From JBOGXA01 sp050694175 (lineage in GTDB: Bacteria; Actinomycetota; CADDZG01; WHSQ01): a DNA stretch of 64,000 bases. The stretch covers positions 186,001-250,000 of the forward strand of contig JBOGXA010000001.1 in the NCBI GenBank assembly GCA_050694175.1, in the 5' to 3' direction. The position numbers and the translations under genes were made by a program. Positions 51,905 through 60,063 of the stretch are shown here, in pieces (within the stretch, counting starts at the first letter, position 1; each line of letters begins with the position of its first letter). Under the pieces are notes generated by a model, which worked only from the letters and a program-made list of their open reading frames with translations, made no database searches and was not told the DNA's origin.

Positions 51905-52720
51905 CTAAGTGGGCGTCTCGACGGAGGCCAGGAACTCGGTCAGGCGAGAGTTGAACGCCTCCATCTCCTCGACCATCAGCCCGTGGCCGGTCTCGAAGGG
52001 GGCAAAGACCGCACCCGGGATCGCGTCGGCGATTTCCCTGGCGGCGAACAACGGGACCATCATGTCCATTGCTCCGCCGATCACCAGCGTGGGGCATCCG
52101 ATACGGCCGAGCTCGGCGAGCACGTCGTGCTTCTCGATCGCGTCGAGCTGACCCTCGAGCGTCTCGAGTGAAGCCATGGGAGGCGCTCCCTCGGCCGCGA
52201 ACGCGGCGATCATCTGATCGACGGCTTCCTGGCCGACCTCAAAGAACTCGGGTTTGAACATTCGCACCAGAGACGCGTCGATGAGAGCCTCTTCACCCCC
52301 GCCCACCAAGACGGCGCGCGCGAGGATGTTCTGGCGGCGCATGAACTCGATCGGCCGCGCCCATGTCATCGCGAGGATGAGAGCGTTGACACGCTTCGGA
52401 TAGTCGAGGGCGACGTGCTGGGCGACCGCTCCTCCCATGGAGACGCCGAAGACGACGGCGTTGTCGATCCCGAGATGGTCGAGGAGGCCGACTGCGTCGG
52501 CGGCCATGTCGTCCATGGTGATCGGCCCGGTCCCCGAACCCCCGGTGCCTCGGTTGTCGAAGGTAATGAACGAGTGGCTCTCGATCACCGCCGGGATCGT
52601 GGCCGCCCAGAAGCGTTGATCGAGGCCGAAGCCCATGATCCCGAGGACGGGCGGGCCCTCCCCCCGGACCCGATAGTGGATGTCGATGTCACCGATCGTG
52701 GCGGTTGTCACGCCCCGCAT
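51905..52720 (-). CDS. alpha/beta-hydrolase
   Basis: 271-aa hydrolase from the ATG at 52720 (a TTG 15 bp upstream is the alternative). The nucleophile elbow is GVSMGGA, the oxyanion/HG-equivalent region is MGFGLDQRFW, the acid lies near MDMMVPL and the His in FETGHGLMVEE. The overall pattern resembles 3-oxoadipate enol-lactonase-like esterases, but no aromatic-degradation gene is close, so the substrate is open. Confidence 0.83.
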   Translation of the reverse strand: MRGVTTATIGDIDIHYRVRGEGPPVLGIMGFGLDQRFWAATIPAVIESHSFITFDNRGTGGSGTGPITMDDMAADAVGLLDHLGIDNAVVFGVSMGGAVAQHVALDYPKRVNALILAMTWARPIEFMRRQNILARAVLVGGGEEALIDASLVRMFKPEFFEVGQEAVDQMIAAFAAEGAPPMASLETLEGQLDAIEKHDVLAELGRIGCPTLVIGGAMDMMVPLFAAREIADAIPGAVFAPFETGHGLMVEEMEAFNSRLTEFLASVETPT

Positions 52721-52776
52721 GGTATCGGCTGGCAAAAGGGCTTCATTTCCCCATCGGATCGGCCGATAGACCGGAC

Positions 52777-53088
52777 GTGAAAAAGATCGTCATGTGCCTG
52801 GTCCTCGCCTCGATCGCTGCGCTTCTCAGCGCTGCGCCGGCGTTCGCCCAGGCGCGCGACCCCTTCGACCCGCTGGTGACACAGAGCAGCGGTTCGAGCG
52901 CTGGTGGGGGCGGAGGATCCGAGACCGGCGACACGACTCCTCAGGGTGACGTGGCCCCGGCGGCGGAAGACGCCCTCCCTGCTACGGGGGCGGACACGTC
53001 GGTGTGGCTCGGACTCGCCTACGTGCTCGTTGCCCTCGGTGCCGGAGCGCTCGTCCTGTCCAAGGTGTACGCGCCCCAGCGCAACTGA
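52777..53088 (+). CDS. small LPXTG-type cell-wall-anchored protein
   Basis: 103-aa surface protein. GTG start, signal peptide (VKKIVMCLVLASIAALL, cleavage after APAFA), about 40 residues of Ser/Gly/Asp-rich linker, then a sorting signal: LPATG, a hydrophobic stretch (VWLGLAYVLVALGAGALVL) and a short charged tail (SKVYAPQRN). This is a complete class-A-like sortase substrate with almost no folded domain. No sortase gene is in the window. It may be a spacer or a small adhesin; the role is unknown. Confidence 0.78.
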   Translation: MKKIVMCLVLASIAALLSAAPAFAQARDPFDPLVTQSSGSSAGGGGGSETGDTTPQGDVAPAAEDALPATGADTSVWLGLAYVLVALGAGALVLSKVYAPQRN

Positions 53089-53187
53089 TTACTTCGGATT
53101 TCCGGCCCCACGCTGGATCTCTGACATAGCCTCCGGGCGTGAACGAGAGCCCGAAGCCGGGCCGCGCGCGCGAGGTTCGCGTCTAGC

Positions 53188-53493
53188 GTGCCACTCGACG
53201 CCGAACTGACCGGCACCCTCAGGTCCCTGGATCCCCGCGAGCTGCGGCGCGTCCTGATCTTCGTGCGAGGCCTCCTGCTGGCCCACGGGGAGACTCCGCC
53301 TCCCGAGGAGATCGACCTCGGGAACGTGACCTATCGGCTCGAGGGGGTCAGGTGCGGGAAACCCGACTGCCGATCGTGCCCGCACGGCCCCTACTGGTAC
53401 GCCTACTACCGGGAGGGCGACCGGTTGCGGTCCCACTACATCGGCCGCCACCTCCCATCCGAGGCAGGAGAAATAGGCAATTCGGCGCACTAA
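53188..53493 (+). CDS. DUF6788-like small Cys-containing protein
   Basis: 101-aa protein with a GTG start. A helical N terminus is followed by YRLEGVRCGKPDCRSCPHGPYWYAYYREG, here cited in its key parts RCGKPDCRSC and HGPYWYAYY, a pattern I recognise from the small DUF6788 domain seen near mobile or host-specific genes. Three cysteines could form a metal site or a bridge. The function is unknown. It begins 99 bp after the LPATG gene. Confidence 0.6.
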   Translation: MPLDAELTGTLRSLDPRELRRVLIFVRGLLLAHGETPPPEEIDLGNVTYRLEGVRCGKPDCRSCPHGPYWYAYYREGDRLRSHYIGRHLPSEAGEIGNSAH

Positions 53494-53536
53494 CGCTTTA
53501 GGGGCACGGGCCCAGAACTACCTCATGCGGGTCATG

Positions 53537-53566
53537 GCAATAGCGGCGTGCAGGCGGCACTATTGC
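53537..53566. terminator. short hairpin between two small genes
   Basis: GCAATAG / CTATTGC, 7-bp arms and a 16-nt GC-rich loop, 43 nt after the DUF6788 stop and 34 nt before the zinc-ribbon gene start. May attenuate or separate the two genes. Confidence 0.4.
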
Positions 53567-53600
53567 AGAAGAGCTCGTCCGGCTGGACCGGGAGGCTGAG

Positions 53601-53783
53601 ATGCACTGTCCACACTGTGGCGGCGAGGACTGCATACAGATCGAGATCCATCTTCAGACCGAGGACACCGTCCAGTTCTGCTCTTGCCGCCGGTGTGAGG
53701 CCAAGTGGTGGGAACGAGAGGATGGCGCCGCTCTCAGCCTCGATGAGGTTCTCGGTCTCGCCTCTCAGAAGCCCTCGAAGTAG
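53601..53783 (+). CDS. small zinc-ribbon protein
   Basis: 60-aa protein with a strong GGGAGG site 5 nt before the ATG. Two CxxC knuckles, MHCPHCGGEDC and FCSCRRCEAKWW, give a treble-clef or zinc-ribbon fold; the Trp pair after the second knuckle is unusual. The C-terminal 20 residues are helical. Such proteins often bind nucleic acid or act as adaptors. No function is assigned; confidence that it is a real gene comes from the ribosome site and cysteine pattern. Confidence 0.7.
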   Translation: MHCPHCGGEDCIQIEIHLQTEDTVQFCSCRRCEAKWWEREDGAALSLDEVLGLASQKPSK

Positions 53784-54007
53784 CCCGCGGCCCCTTCGTC
53801 ACGAATCCGTTTGTCCGCGCTCACGCGGAGAGTTGCGGGCGCCCGGCGCCTGATTCCGGCGGCCGGCAACAGGTGCCAGTTGAGGGGGTCGTGCCGGTGT
53901 GGTCCCGCGACAGACATGATCTGACGCAGGGGCCGTCGTCGGTTCCTGGCTCCGGAGCGCCCGCAAGCCTGTAAAGCGCGATGAAGAAAAAGCCCCTCGA
54001 AGGACGA
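53784..54007. other. gene-free gap
   Basis: These 224 bp separate the convergent zinc-ribbon and GNAT genes. I see no gene with a good start and no strong hairpin; short frames here lack homology or ribosome sites. Confidence 0.5.
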
Positions 54008-54718
54008 TTATCGCTTGTTACGCTGAGATCTGTCCACCGCAGGCGGCGGTTCGAGGCAGCCGCGGCAGTCTCGAGCCAGCGGCCCCTGGGGCGCCGACAC
54101 CGTGACTCGCCCGAGCCGGCGCCGGTAGGTGATGTCGAAACCGACCTCGAAGCCGGCTTTTCGCACGGCCTTGATCGACGACCGGTTGCCAGCCTCAACC
54201 CCCACCCACAGGCGTCCGATGCCCTCCGCCGCCAGCTCACCGGCGATCGCGCCGAGGGCGAACGGATACGCCCCCTGTCCCCGAGCCTCGGTCCGCGTGA
54301 ACGATTCGTAGATATACGCCTCGCCCGGCGGAGGCCTGAAATAGCGCCTGATTTCCCTGGTCCAAGCCAGCGACGTCGTGACCCAGCTTGCGTGCACGAT
54401 CAGGTGATCCCTGCTGATGAGATAGCAGCGCGAGTCCTCCGAGAGCCGGTCGCGAAAGGTCGCTACGGAGTCGGTGCCGACGTCGCGAGCGTACGCCCGC
54501 GCGTCGTCGGAGCCGGCTCTGCAAAAGCGCGCGTGCGGTGGCGGAGGCCGCTGCGGAGACGGGGACGGGAGGTCGAGCGCGAACAGGATCAGCCGGTCGC
54601 CCGAGTAGAAGAACTCGCGCACCCGATGCACGGCCAGATCGAGAACTTCCAGGAGACCCCTCGAGCGCACTCTTGCCGGCACCTTCGACAGCGAGCGCCG
54701 GGGCGACCTGGTTCGCAT
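54008..54718 (-). CDS. GNAT-family N-acetyltransferase
   Basis: 236-aa protein from the ATG at 54718. The acetyl-CoA site is indicated by YESFTRTEARGQGAYPFALGA (Q/RxxGxG/A-like loop) and the later GNRSSIKAVRKAGFEVG, the usual C-terminal GNAT helix. About 90 N-terminal residues precede the domain and are basic. The acceptor is unknown. It lies 29 bp downstream of the WhiB gene on the same strand and may be co-transcribed. Confidence 0.75.
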   Translation of the reverse strand: MRTRSPRRSLSKVPARVRSRGLLEVLDLAVHRVREFFYSGDRLILFALDLPSPSPQRPPPPHARFCRAGSDDARAYARDVGTDSVATFRDRLSEDSRCYLISRDHLIVHASWVTTSLAWTREIRRYFRPPPGEAYIYESFTRTEARGQGAYPFALGAIAGELAAEGIGRLWVGVEAGNRSSIKAVRKAGFEVGFDITYRRRLGRVTVSAPQGPLARDCRGCLEPPPAVDRSQRNKR

Positions 54719-54747
54719 GGCCGGAAAGATACTTCTCGTCGATAGTT

Positions 54748-55014
54748 CTACTGGAGAAAGCCGCGCCGCAACTTTGCTTTTCGCTCCAGTTCCGTCAGGC
54801 CCCCCCAGATCCCGTAGGCCTCCTTGGTCTTCAGGGCATAGTCGAGACAATCACTCCGGACCGAGCAGGTTGAGCAGATGCGCTTCGCTCTGGTTTCACG
54901 CGCCCTCCGGTCGGCCGGCGACTCCGAATCGTCCTGACCAAAGAACAGCACCGCCGGGTAGTGGAGGCACGCGGCTCGCTCGCGCCATTCGGTATCTGGG
55001 ACTACGACGCTCAT
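54748..55014 (-). CDS. WhiB-family iron-sulfur transcription regulator
   Basis: 88-aa WhiB protein. Four cysteines for a [4Fe-4S] cluster are Cys16, Cys47, Cys50 and Cys56 (CxxCxxxxxC), followed by the beta-turn GIWGG (68-72) and a basic RKAKLRR tail for DNA or sigma-factor contact. The DWR-like start is DTEWRERAAC. WhiB proteins bind the principal sigma factor and respond to redox state or development. Position next to manB and the F420/sugar region recalls WhiB2 in mycobacteria, but I do not assign the subfamily. Confidence 0.95.
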   Translation of the reverse strand: MSVVVPDTEWRERAACLHYPAVLFFGQDDSESPADRRARETRAKRICSTCSVRSDCLDYALKTKEAYGIWGGLTELERKAKLRRGFLQ

Positions 55015-55101
55015 CAACGCCAAATCGTCCCAGCCGATCGGCTGTGAGTCAATGCGGCTGGGGCTTGCCGGGGGCTGAAAGCCCGACGTTAGGATGCCGC
55101 G

Positions 55102-56448
55102 GTGACTCGAGATCTGAGCCGGATCTTCAAGGCGTACGACGTGCGGGGCATCTACCCGGAGGACATCGACGAGGATGCGGCGCGCCGGATCGGCGCGGCC
55201 TTTACGGAGTTCACAGGGTCCGGTCGCGTAGCCGTCGGCCGTGACATGAGGACATCCTCGCCCTCGCTGGCGCACGAGTTTGCGGTAGGGGTGGGGGCCG
55301 CAGGAGCGACCGTCACCGACATTGGTCAGGTGTCGACGGACGCCCTGTACTTCGCCTCCGGCCGCCTCGACGTGCCCGCGGCCATGTTCACGGCATCGCA
55401 CAACCCGGCCCGCTACAACGGCCTGAAGCTGTGCCGCGAGCAGGCTGTACCCATCAGCTCCGACTCGGGATTGTCGGAGATCCGCAAGATCGCCGAGGCG
55501 ACGGAGGTCCCCGGAGACGGCACCGCCGTCGAGGAGATCAGCATTCTCGATGACTACGCAGCCCACTGCCGGTCGTTCATCGATGTCGACGTGCTACGGC
55601 CCCTTCGGGTCGCGGTCGACGCGGCCAACGGTATGGCGGGGGTGACGGTGCCCGTTGCGTTCGAGCCCTTGCCCTTCGAGGTCGTACCCCTTTACTTCGA
55701 GCTCGACGGAACGTTCCCCAATCACGAGGCAAACCCGATCGAGCCGGCCAACCTCGCCGACCTTCGGCGAACGGTTACGGAGGAGGGCTGCGATGTCGGC
55801 GTCGCTTTCGACGGTGATGCCGATCGAATGTTTCTCGTCGACGAGAAAGCCCAAGGGATCTCCGGTTCGGCCACGACGGCCCTCGTCGCCGAACGCCTCC
55901 TGAAGAAGAACCCAGGTGAGGGGATCATCTACAACCTGATCTGCTCGTGGTCGGTGCCGGAAGTGATCCAAGAGAACGGCGGCCGTCCCATCCGCACGCG
56001 GGTCGGCCACTCGTTCATCAAGCGAATGATGGCCGAGACGGGTGCGATCTTCGGAGGCGAGCATTCGGGCCATTACTACTTCCGTGACAATTTCCGCGCC
56101 GACTCCGGGCTCATCGCCGCCCTCCTCGTTCTCGAGGCGCTGTCGGAATCGGACCGGCCGCTGTCCGAGATGCTGTCGGGTTACCAGCGTTACTTCGCGT
56201 CGGGGGAGATCAACTCGGAGGTGACCGATCAAGAGGGAGCGATTCGCAAGCTCGAAGGCATCTACGCCGACGGCAAGGTTGATCACACGGACGGACTCAC
56301 TGTGGAGTACGAGGATTGGTGGTTCAACTGCCGTCCGTCCAACACCGAGCCGCTGCTGCGTTTGAACCTCGAAGCCCGAACCCAAGTGCTGATGCAAGAT
56401 AAGCGAGACGAAGTCCTGGCCGTGATTCGCGACGATTTCAACGCGTAG
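55102..56448 (+). CDS. manB: phosphomannomutase / phosphoglucomutase
   Basis: 448-aa alpha-D-phosphohexomutase. The phosphoserine is Ser99 in MFTASHNP, the metal loop is GVAFDGDADRMFLVD, the sugar-binding loop FGGEHSGHYYFRD, and the phosphate-binding loop RPSNTEPLLRL. It interconverts hexose-6- and hexose-1-phosphates for GDP-mannose and related sugar nucleotides. GTG start; it leads a tight four-gene operon with the Trm112-like, isomerase and ahcY genes (gaps of 17, -4 and -1 bp). Confidence 0.93.
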   Translation: MTRDLSRIFKAYDVRGIYPEDIDEDAARRIGAAFTEFTGSGRVAVGRDMRTSSPSLAHEFAVGVGAAGATVTDIGQVSTDALYFASGRLDVPAAMFTASHNPARYNGLKLCREQAVPISSDSGLSEIRKIAEATEVPGDGTAVEEISILDDYAAHCRSFIDVDVLRPLRVAVDAANGMAGVTVPVAFEPLPFEVVPLYFELDGTFPNHEANPIEPANLADLRRTVTEEGCDVGVAFDGDADRMFLVDEKAQGISGSATTALVAERLLKKNPGEGIIYNLICSWSVPEVIQENGGRPIRTRVGHSFIKRMMAETGAIFGGEHSGHYYFRDNFRADSGLIAALLVLEALSESDRPLSEMLSGYQRYFASGEINSEVTDQEGAIRKLEGIYADGKVDHTDGLTVEYEDWWFNCRPSNTEPLLRLNLEARTQVLMQDKRDEVLAVIRDDFNA

Positions 56449-56465
56449 TCGACATTGGAGGGGCC

Positions 56466-56636
56466 ATGCCGGTAGACCAACGACTGCTCGACATACTGAT
56501 CTGCCCGAACTGTCACGGCGAAGTCTCTTACGACGCGGCCCGCGACGTCATCGAGTGCAAAGGTGATTGCAAATACGTGTACCCGGTGCGGGACGACATT
56601 CCGGTGATGCTGATCGACGAAGCGCAGAAGCCGTGA
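56466..56636 (+). CDS. Trm112-like small zinc-ribbon protein
   Basis: 56-aa protein missed by length cut-offs. GGAGGGG lies 3 nt before the ATG at 56466. Cysteines 13 and 16 (LICPNCHG) and 31 and 35 (IECKGDCKYVYPV) form the zinc site, and RDDIPVML at the end is the Trm112/UPF0434 signature. Trm112-type proteins activate methyltransferases. Its TGA overlaps the GTG of the isomerase gene by 4 bp (GTGA), so the two are translationally coupled. Confidence 0.9.
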   Translation: MPVDQRLLDILICPNCHGEVSYDAARDVIECKGDCKYVYPVRDDIPVMLIDEAQKP

Positions 56637-57721
56637 TCGACCTCGACGATCTGTCTTCAATCACTCGGCTCGATTCACTCGATGTCCTCAGCTCGGTCGA
56701 AGCGTTCCCCGAGCACTGTCACCACGCGTGGAAACTCGGTACCCAGGTGCCGGATCTACCTGATGCAACGGGTATCGAGTCGATAGCCGTTCTCGGTATG
56801 GGTGGATCGGGTTCGGCCGGAGATGTGGCCCAGGCGATAGTGGAGCCTCGCCTTCCCATTCCGTTTCGGGTCTTCAAGTCTTACGGCCCTCTGCCGGAAT
56901 GGATCGGTCGCAACACGCTGGTCGTTGCGGTTTCTTACTCAGGTGAGACCGAGGAGGTGCTGACGGTTCTCGATGAAGCACACACGCTCGGAACTCGTAC
57001 GGTGACGATCTCCTCGGGCGGCCGGCTGGCCGAGCTCGCGGTCGAGTACGGCAGCGCGCACCTCTCGGTCCCGACCGGCCTTCCGCAACCCCGCGCCGCG
57101 CTTGCGTATCTGGCCATGCCCTTGTTGTCGGTGCTGGCGTCGATGGAGGTCGTCCCCGATCTTTCCGAGGATGTCGACGAGACCGTGGCGGTGGTGGGGG
57201 ATATCGCCGAACGATGTCAACGCAAGCAACCGCTCGAAGACAACGTCGCAAAACAGATCGCCACGTTGTTGGCCGGGAAGGTGCCGATCGTGTACGGAGC
57301 AGCCGGCCTGGGCGCGACCGCCGCGTATCGCTTCAAGTGCGATATCAACGAGTACGCGAAGGAGCCGGCCTTTGCGGCCGAGCTTCCCGAGGCGAACCAC
57401 AATGAAATCGTCGGTTGGAACGTGCTCGACGACCTCACGAGACGGCATTTCGCAGCGGTGATGATCCGGGACGTGGACGAGGATCCGCGCATCGCCCGCC
57501 GCTTCAACGCGACGACCGAGCTCATGCACGGCCACTTTGCGTCCGTGACCGACGTCGTGGCCTCCGGTACAAGCGAGATGGCCCGCCTGTTCTCGCTCCT
57601 ACTGATCGGTCAGATGGCAGCCATCTACACAGGCCTCGCCAACGAGGTTGATCCGGGCCCCGTGGAAGCGATCGCGAAACTGAAGCTCGAACTGAGGGAA
57701 CGAGAAGAGGGAGCTATCTGA
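56633..57721 (+). CDS. bifunctional phosphoglucose/phosphomannose isomerase (SIS domain)
   Basis: 362-aa sugar isomerase with two SIS domains. The first carries VLGMGGSGSAGDVAQ and VVAVSYSGETEEVL; the second contains VYGAAGLGATAAYRFKCDINEYAK and the Glu/His region ELPEANHNEIVGW. It converts glucose-6- or mannose-6-phosphate to fructose-6-phosphate, directly upstream of the ManB reaction. GTG start at 56633 inside the Trm112 stop, and its own TGA overlaps the ahcY ATG by one base. Confidence 0.88.
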   Translation: MIDLDDLSSITRLDSLDVLSSVEAFPEHCHHAWKLGTQVPDLPDATGIESIAVLGMGGSGSAGDVAQAIVEPRLPIPFRVFKSYGPLPEWIGRNTLVVAVSYSGETEEVLTVLDEAHTLGTRTVTISSGGRLAELAVEYGSAHLSVPTGLPQPRAALAYLAMPLLSVLASMEVVPDLSEDVDETVAVVGDIAERCQRKQPLEDNVAKQIATLLAGKVPIVYGAAGLGATAAYRFKCDINEYAKEPAFAAELPEANHNEIVGWNVLDDLTRRHFAAVMIRDVDEDPRIARRFNATTELMHGHFASVTDVVASGTSEMARLFSLLLIGQMAAIYTGLANEVDPGPVEAIAKLKLELREREEGAI

Positions 57722-58983
57722 TGACGCTTGACGCCGACATCAAGGATCCGTCGCTGGCCGCGGAGGGCCGGCTGCGCATCGAATGGGCCGACCGGCAGAT
57801 GCCGGTTCTGGCAAGGATCCGCGAGCGCTTCACGAAGGAGCGGCCCCTCGAAGGGATCAGGATCGCCGCGTGCCTGCACGTGACCTCAGAGACCGCAAAT
57901 CTGATGCGGACGCTAGAGGCCGGCGGGGCCGATGTCGCTGTGTGCGCGTCGAATCCCCTGTCGACTCAAGACGACACCGCTGCGGGCCTGGTGCACGAAT
58001 TCGGGATTCCGACGTATGCAATACGCGGAGTCGACCAGGGGGGTTACTACGGACACATCAAGGCGGTTCTGGACCGGCGGCCGATGATCACAATGGACGA
58101 CGGTGGTGACCTGGTCACGATGCTGCACCAGCAGCGGCAGGACCAGATGTCGGAGATCATCGGGGGGACCGAGGAGACGACGACCGGAGTCATCCGCCTG
58201 CGTTCCATGGAGGAGCGAGGAGTTCTCGGGTACCCGGTCGTGAGCGTGAACAACGCCCGCACGAAGCATCTCTTCGACAACCGCTACGGAACGGGTCAGA
58301 GCGCGATAGACGGGATCATTCGCGCCACCAATATCCTGCTTGCCGGTCGAACCGTGGTCGTATGCGGATACGGGATGTGCGGTCGAGGAGTCGCGACCCG
58401 CGCGAAGGGAATGGGCAGTGACGTCGTCGTCGTTGAAGTCGATCCCACGCGCGCCCTCGAGGCAGCGATGGACGGTTTCCGGGTCTTGCCCGGATCGGAA
58501 GCGGCGCTTCAGGGAGACGTTTTCGTGACAGTCACGGGAAACAAGCACGTCCTTCGCTCGGAGCATTTCGAAGTCATGAAAGACGGCGCCATCCTGGCCA
58601 ATGCCGGCCACTTCGACATCGAGATAGATCTCGGTTCTCTTCGTGACATGGCATCGTCGGCTCGCAGGGTGCGGGCCGAGGTCGAGGAGTTCGCGCTGCC
58701 CGGCGATCGGCGCATCTACGTCCTCGCCGAAGGACGGCTCGTCAACCTCGCGGCCGCCGAAGGACATCCTGCGTCGGTGATGGACATGTCGTTTGCGAAC
58801 CAGTCGCTGTCCGTCGAATGGCTGGTTAAGAACCACTCGTCGCTCGAGAAGAAGGTGTATCCGGTGCCCGAGGACATCGATCGCGACGTCGCCCGGCTCA
58901 AGCTCGAGACGATGGGGGTGCGCATCGACGAACTGACGGCGACCCAACGCGCCTATCTCGAGGAGTGGGAAGAAGGCACCTAG
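57721..58983 (+). CDS. ahcY: adenosylhomocysteinase (S-adenosylhomocysteine hydrolase)
   Basis: 420-aa NAD-dependent hydrolase that splits S-adenosylhomocysteine to adenosine and homocysteine. Motifs: CLHVTSETANLMRTLEAGGA, SNPLSTQDDTAAGL, NNARTKHLFDNRYGTGQSAIDGI and the NAD site VVVCGYGMCGRGVA. The length is that of the short archaeal/thermophile-type enzyme, without the roughly 40-residue insertion of the mycobacterial one. Homocysteine from it can feed cystathionine beta-synthase. The ATG overlaps the isomerase stop (TGATG), and the stop overlaps the convergent mscS stop by 4 bp. Confidence 0.95.
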   Translation: MTLDADIKDPSLAAEGRLRIEWADRQMPVLARIRERFTKERPLEGIRIAACLHVTSETANLMRTLEAGGADVAVCASNPLSTQDDTAAGLVHEFGIPTYAIRGVDQGGYYGHIKAVLDRRPMITMDDGGDLVTMLHQQRQDQMSEIIGGTEETTTGVIRLRSMEERGVLGYPVVSVNNARTKHLFDNRYGTGQSAIDGIIRATNILLAGRTVVVCGYGMCGRGVATRAKGMGSDVVVVEVDPTRALEAAMDGFRVLPGSEAALQGDVFVTVTGNKHVLRSEHFEVMKDGAILANAGHFDIEIDLGSLRDMASSARRVRAEVEEFALPGDRRIYVLAEGRLVNLAAAEGHPASVMDMSFANQSLSVEWLVKNHSSLEKKVYPVPEDIDRDVARLKLETMGVRIDELTATQRAYLEEWEEGT

Positions 58984-59849
58984 TTCGTCGTCTTGGCACC
59001 GTCGGCCTGCACCATCACCCGATGCGGAAACGGGATCTCGATGCTCTCCCGGTCGAATGCGACCTTGATGCGCTCACGCAGCTGGCGACCCACATCCCAC
59101 TGGCGGGCCGGCTTGGTCTCGGCGACGACGCGCCACACCACCTCGTACTCGCCCAGGGTCTCGACTCCCAGAACCTCGGGAGGTGAGTAGAGACTGCGGC
59201 CGAGGGAGGAATCCTCTTTCGCCTCGATTGCAACGCGCTCGAGCACTTCTCTAACGCGTGACGGTTCCTCGCCGTAGCCAACACCTACGTCGACGACCGC
59301 ACGAGCCCAATCCTTTGAGCGATTGGCGACGTGAGTGATCGCGCCGTTGGCGATGTAGTGCATGGTGCCGTCGAGGTCGCGCACGCCGGTGACCCTTAGC
59401 GTCAACTCCTCGACCTTCCCGGTGGCGACCTGATTGATCATGATGACGTCGCCGACGCCGTACTGATCCTCGAGGAGGATGAAGAATCCGGTAACGACAT
59501 CGCGCACCAGGTTCTGAGCGCCGAAACCGACCGCGAGGCCGACGATTCCAACCCCGGCCAGGAGCGGAGCAAGATTGAATCCCAGCTCGCTCAAGACGTA
59601 GAGACCGGCGAGCGACCAGATTGCGACGATGCCCGTGGACGACAAGACCTTTGCGAGGGTCCGCGTGCGCTGGAGCGCGCGTATCGGTGTCGTGTGCTCC
59701 GACACCTTGCTCTCGACGCGCGTCACAGACTTGTGGAGAAGGCGCGTCAGCAGGAACGCGAGCACCAGCACTCCGGTGATCCGGAGCCCGGCGCCGATCA
59801 GATTTGCCTGGTTCTCGGTCAGCCAGCCTGTCAGGTCGTCCCAGGACAT
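58980..59849 (-). CDS. mechanosensitive ion channel (MscS family)
   Basis: 289-aa small-conductance channel. It has three membrane helices near residues 18-35 (GLRITGVLVLAFLLTRLL), 70-90 and 92-125, the last with the pore-lining Gly/Ala pattern (LLAGVGIVGLAVGFGAQNLVRD), then a beta domain (YGVGDVIMINQVATGKVEELTLRVTGV, in part) and a C-terminal alpha/beta domain. It relieves turgor under hypo-osmotic shock. It starts close to the tandem repeats upstream at 59917. Confidence 0.9.
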   Translation of the reverse strand: MSWDDLTGWLTENQANLIGAGLRITGVLVLAFLLTRLLHKSVTRVESKVSEHTTPIRALQRTRTLAKVLSSTGIVAIWSLAGLYVLSELGFNLAPLLAGVGIVGLAVGFGAQNLVRDVVTGFFILLEDQYGVGDVIMINQVATGKVEELTLRVTGVRDLDGTMHYIANGAITHVANRSKDWARAVVDVGVGYGEEPSRVREVLERVAIEAKEDSSLGRSLYSPPEVLGVETLGEYEVVWRVVAETKPARQWDVGRQLRERIKVAFDRESIEIPFPHRVMVQADGAKTTN

Positions 59850-59916
59850 GGTCGTTGGTCCTCCTGTGGTTTGTGGGGTGGGTAACGCCGGGGATCGGGC
59901 ATCCCCCGAGGGATGC

Positions 59917-60038
59917 CGTGGCGTCTCATGCGACTACGTGACGCCCGAGCAGCCGGGGCCATCCCGCGATGGATTCCCGTGGCGTCTCATGCGACTACGT
60001 GACGCCCGAGCAGCCGGGGCCATCCCGCGATGGATTCC
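59917..60038. repeat. perfect 61-bp tandem duplication
   Basis: Units 59917-59977 and 59978-60038 are identical over 61 bp and are followed by the first nine bases of a third unit. Each unit has arms GGCGTC / GACGCC with a 14-nt loop and a CCATC-CCGC-GATGG hairpin. It lies in the divergent gap between mscS and comF. Confidence 0.95.
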
Positions 60039-60063
60039 CGTGGCGTCGCACCCCCTGCATACC

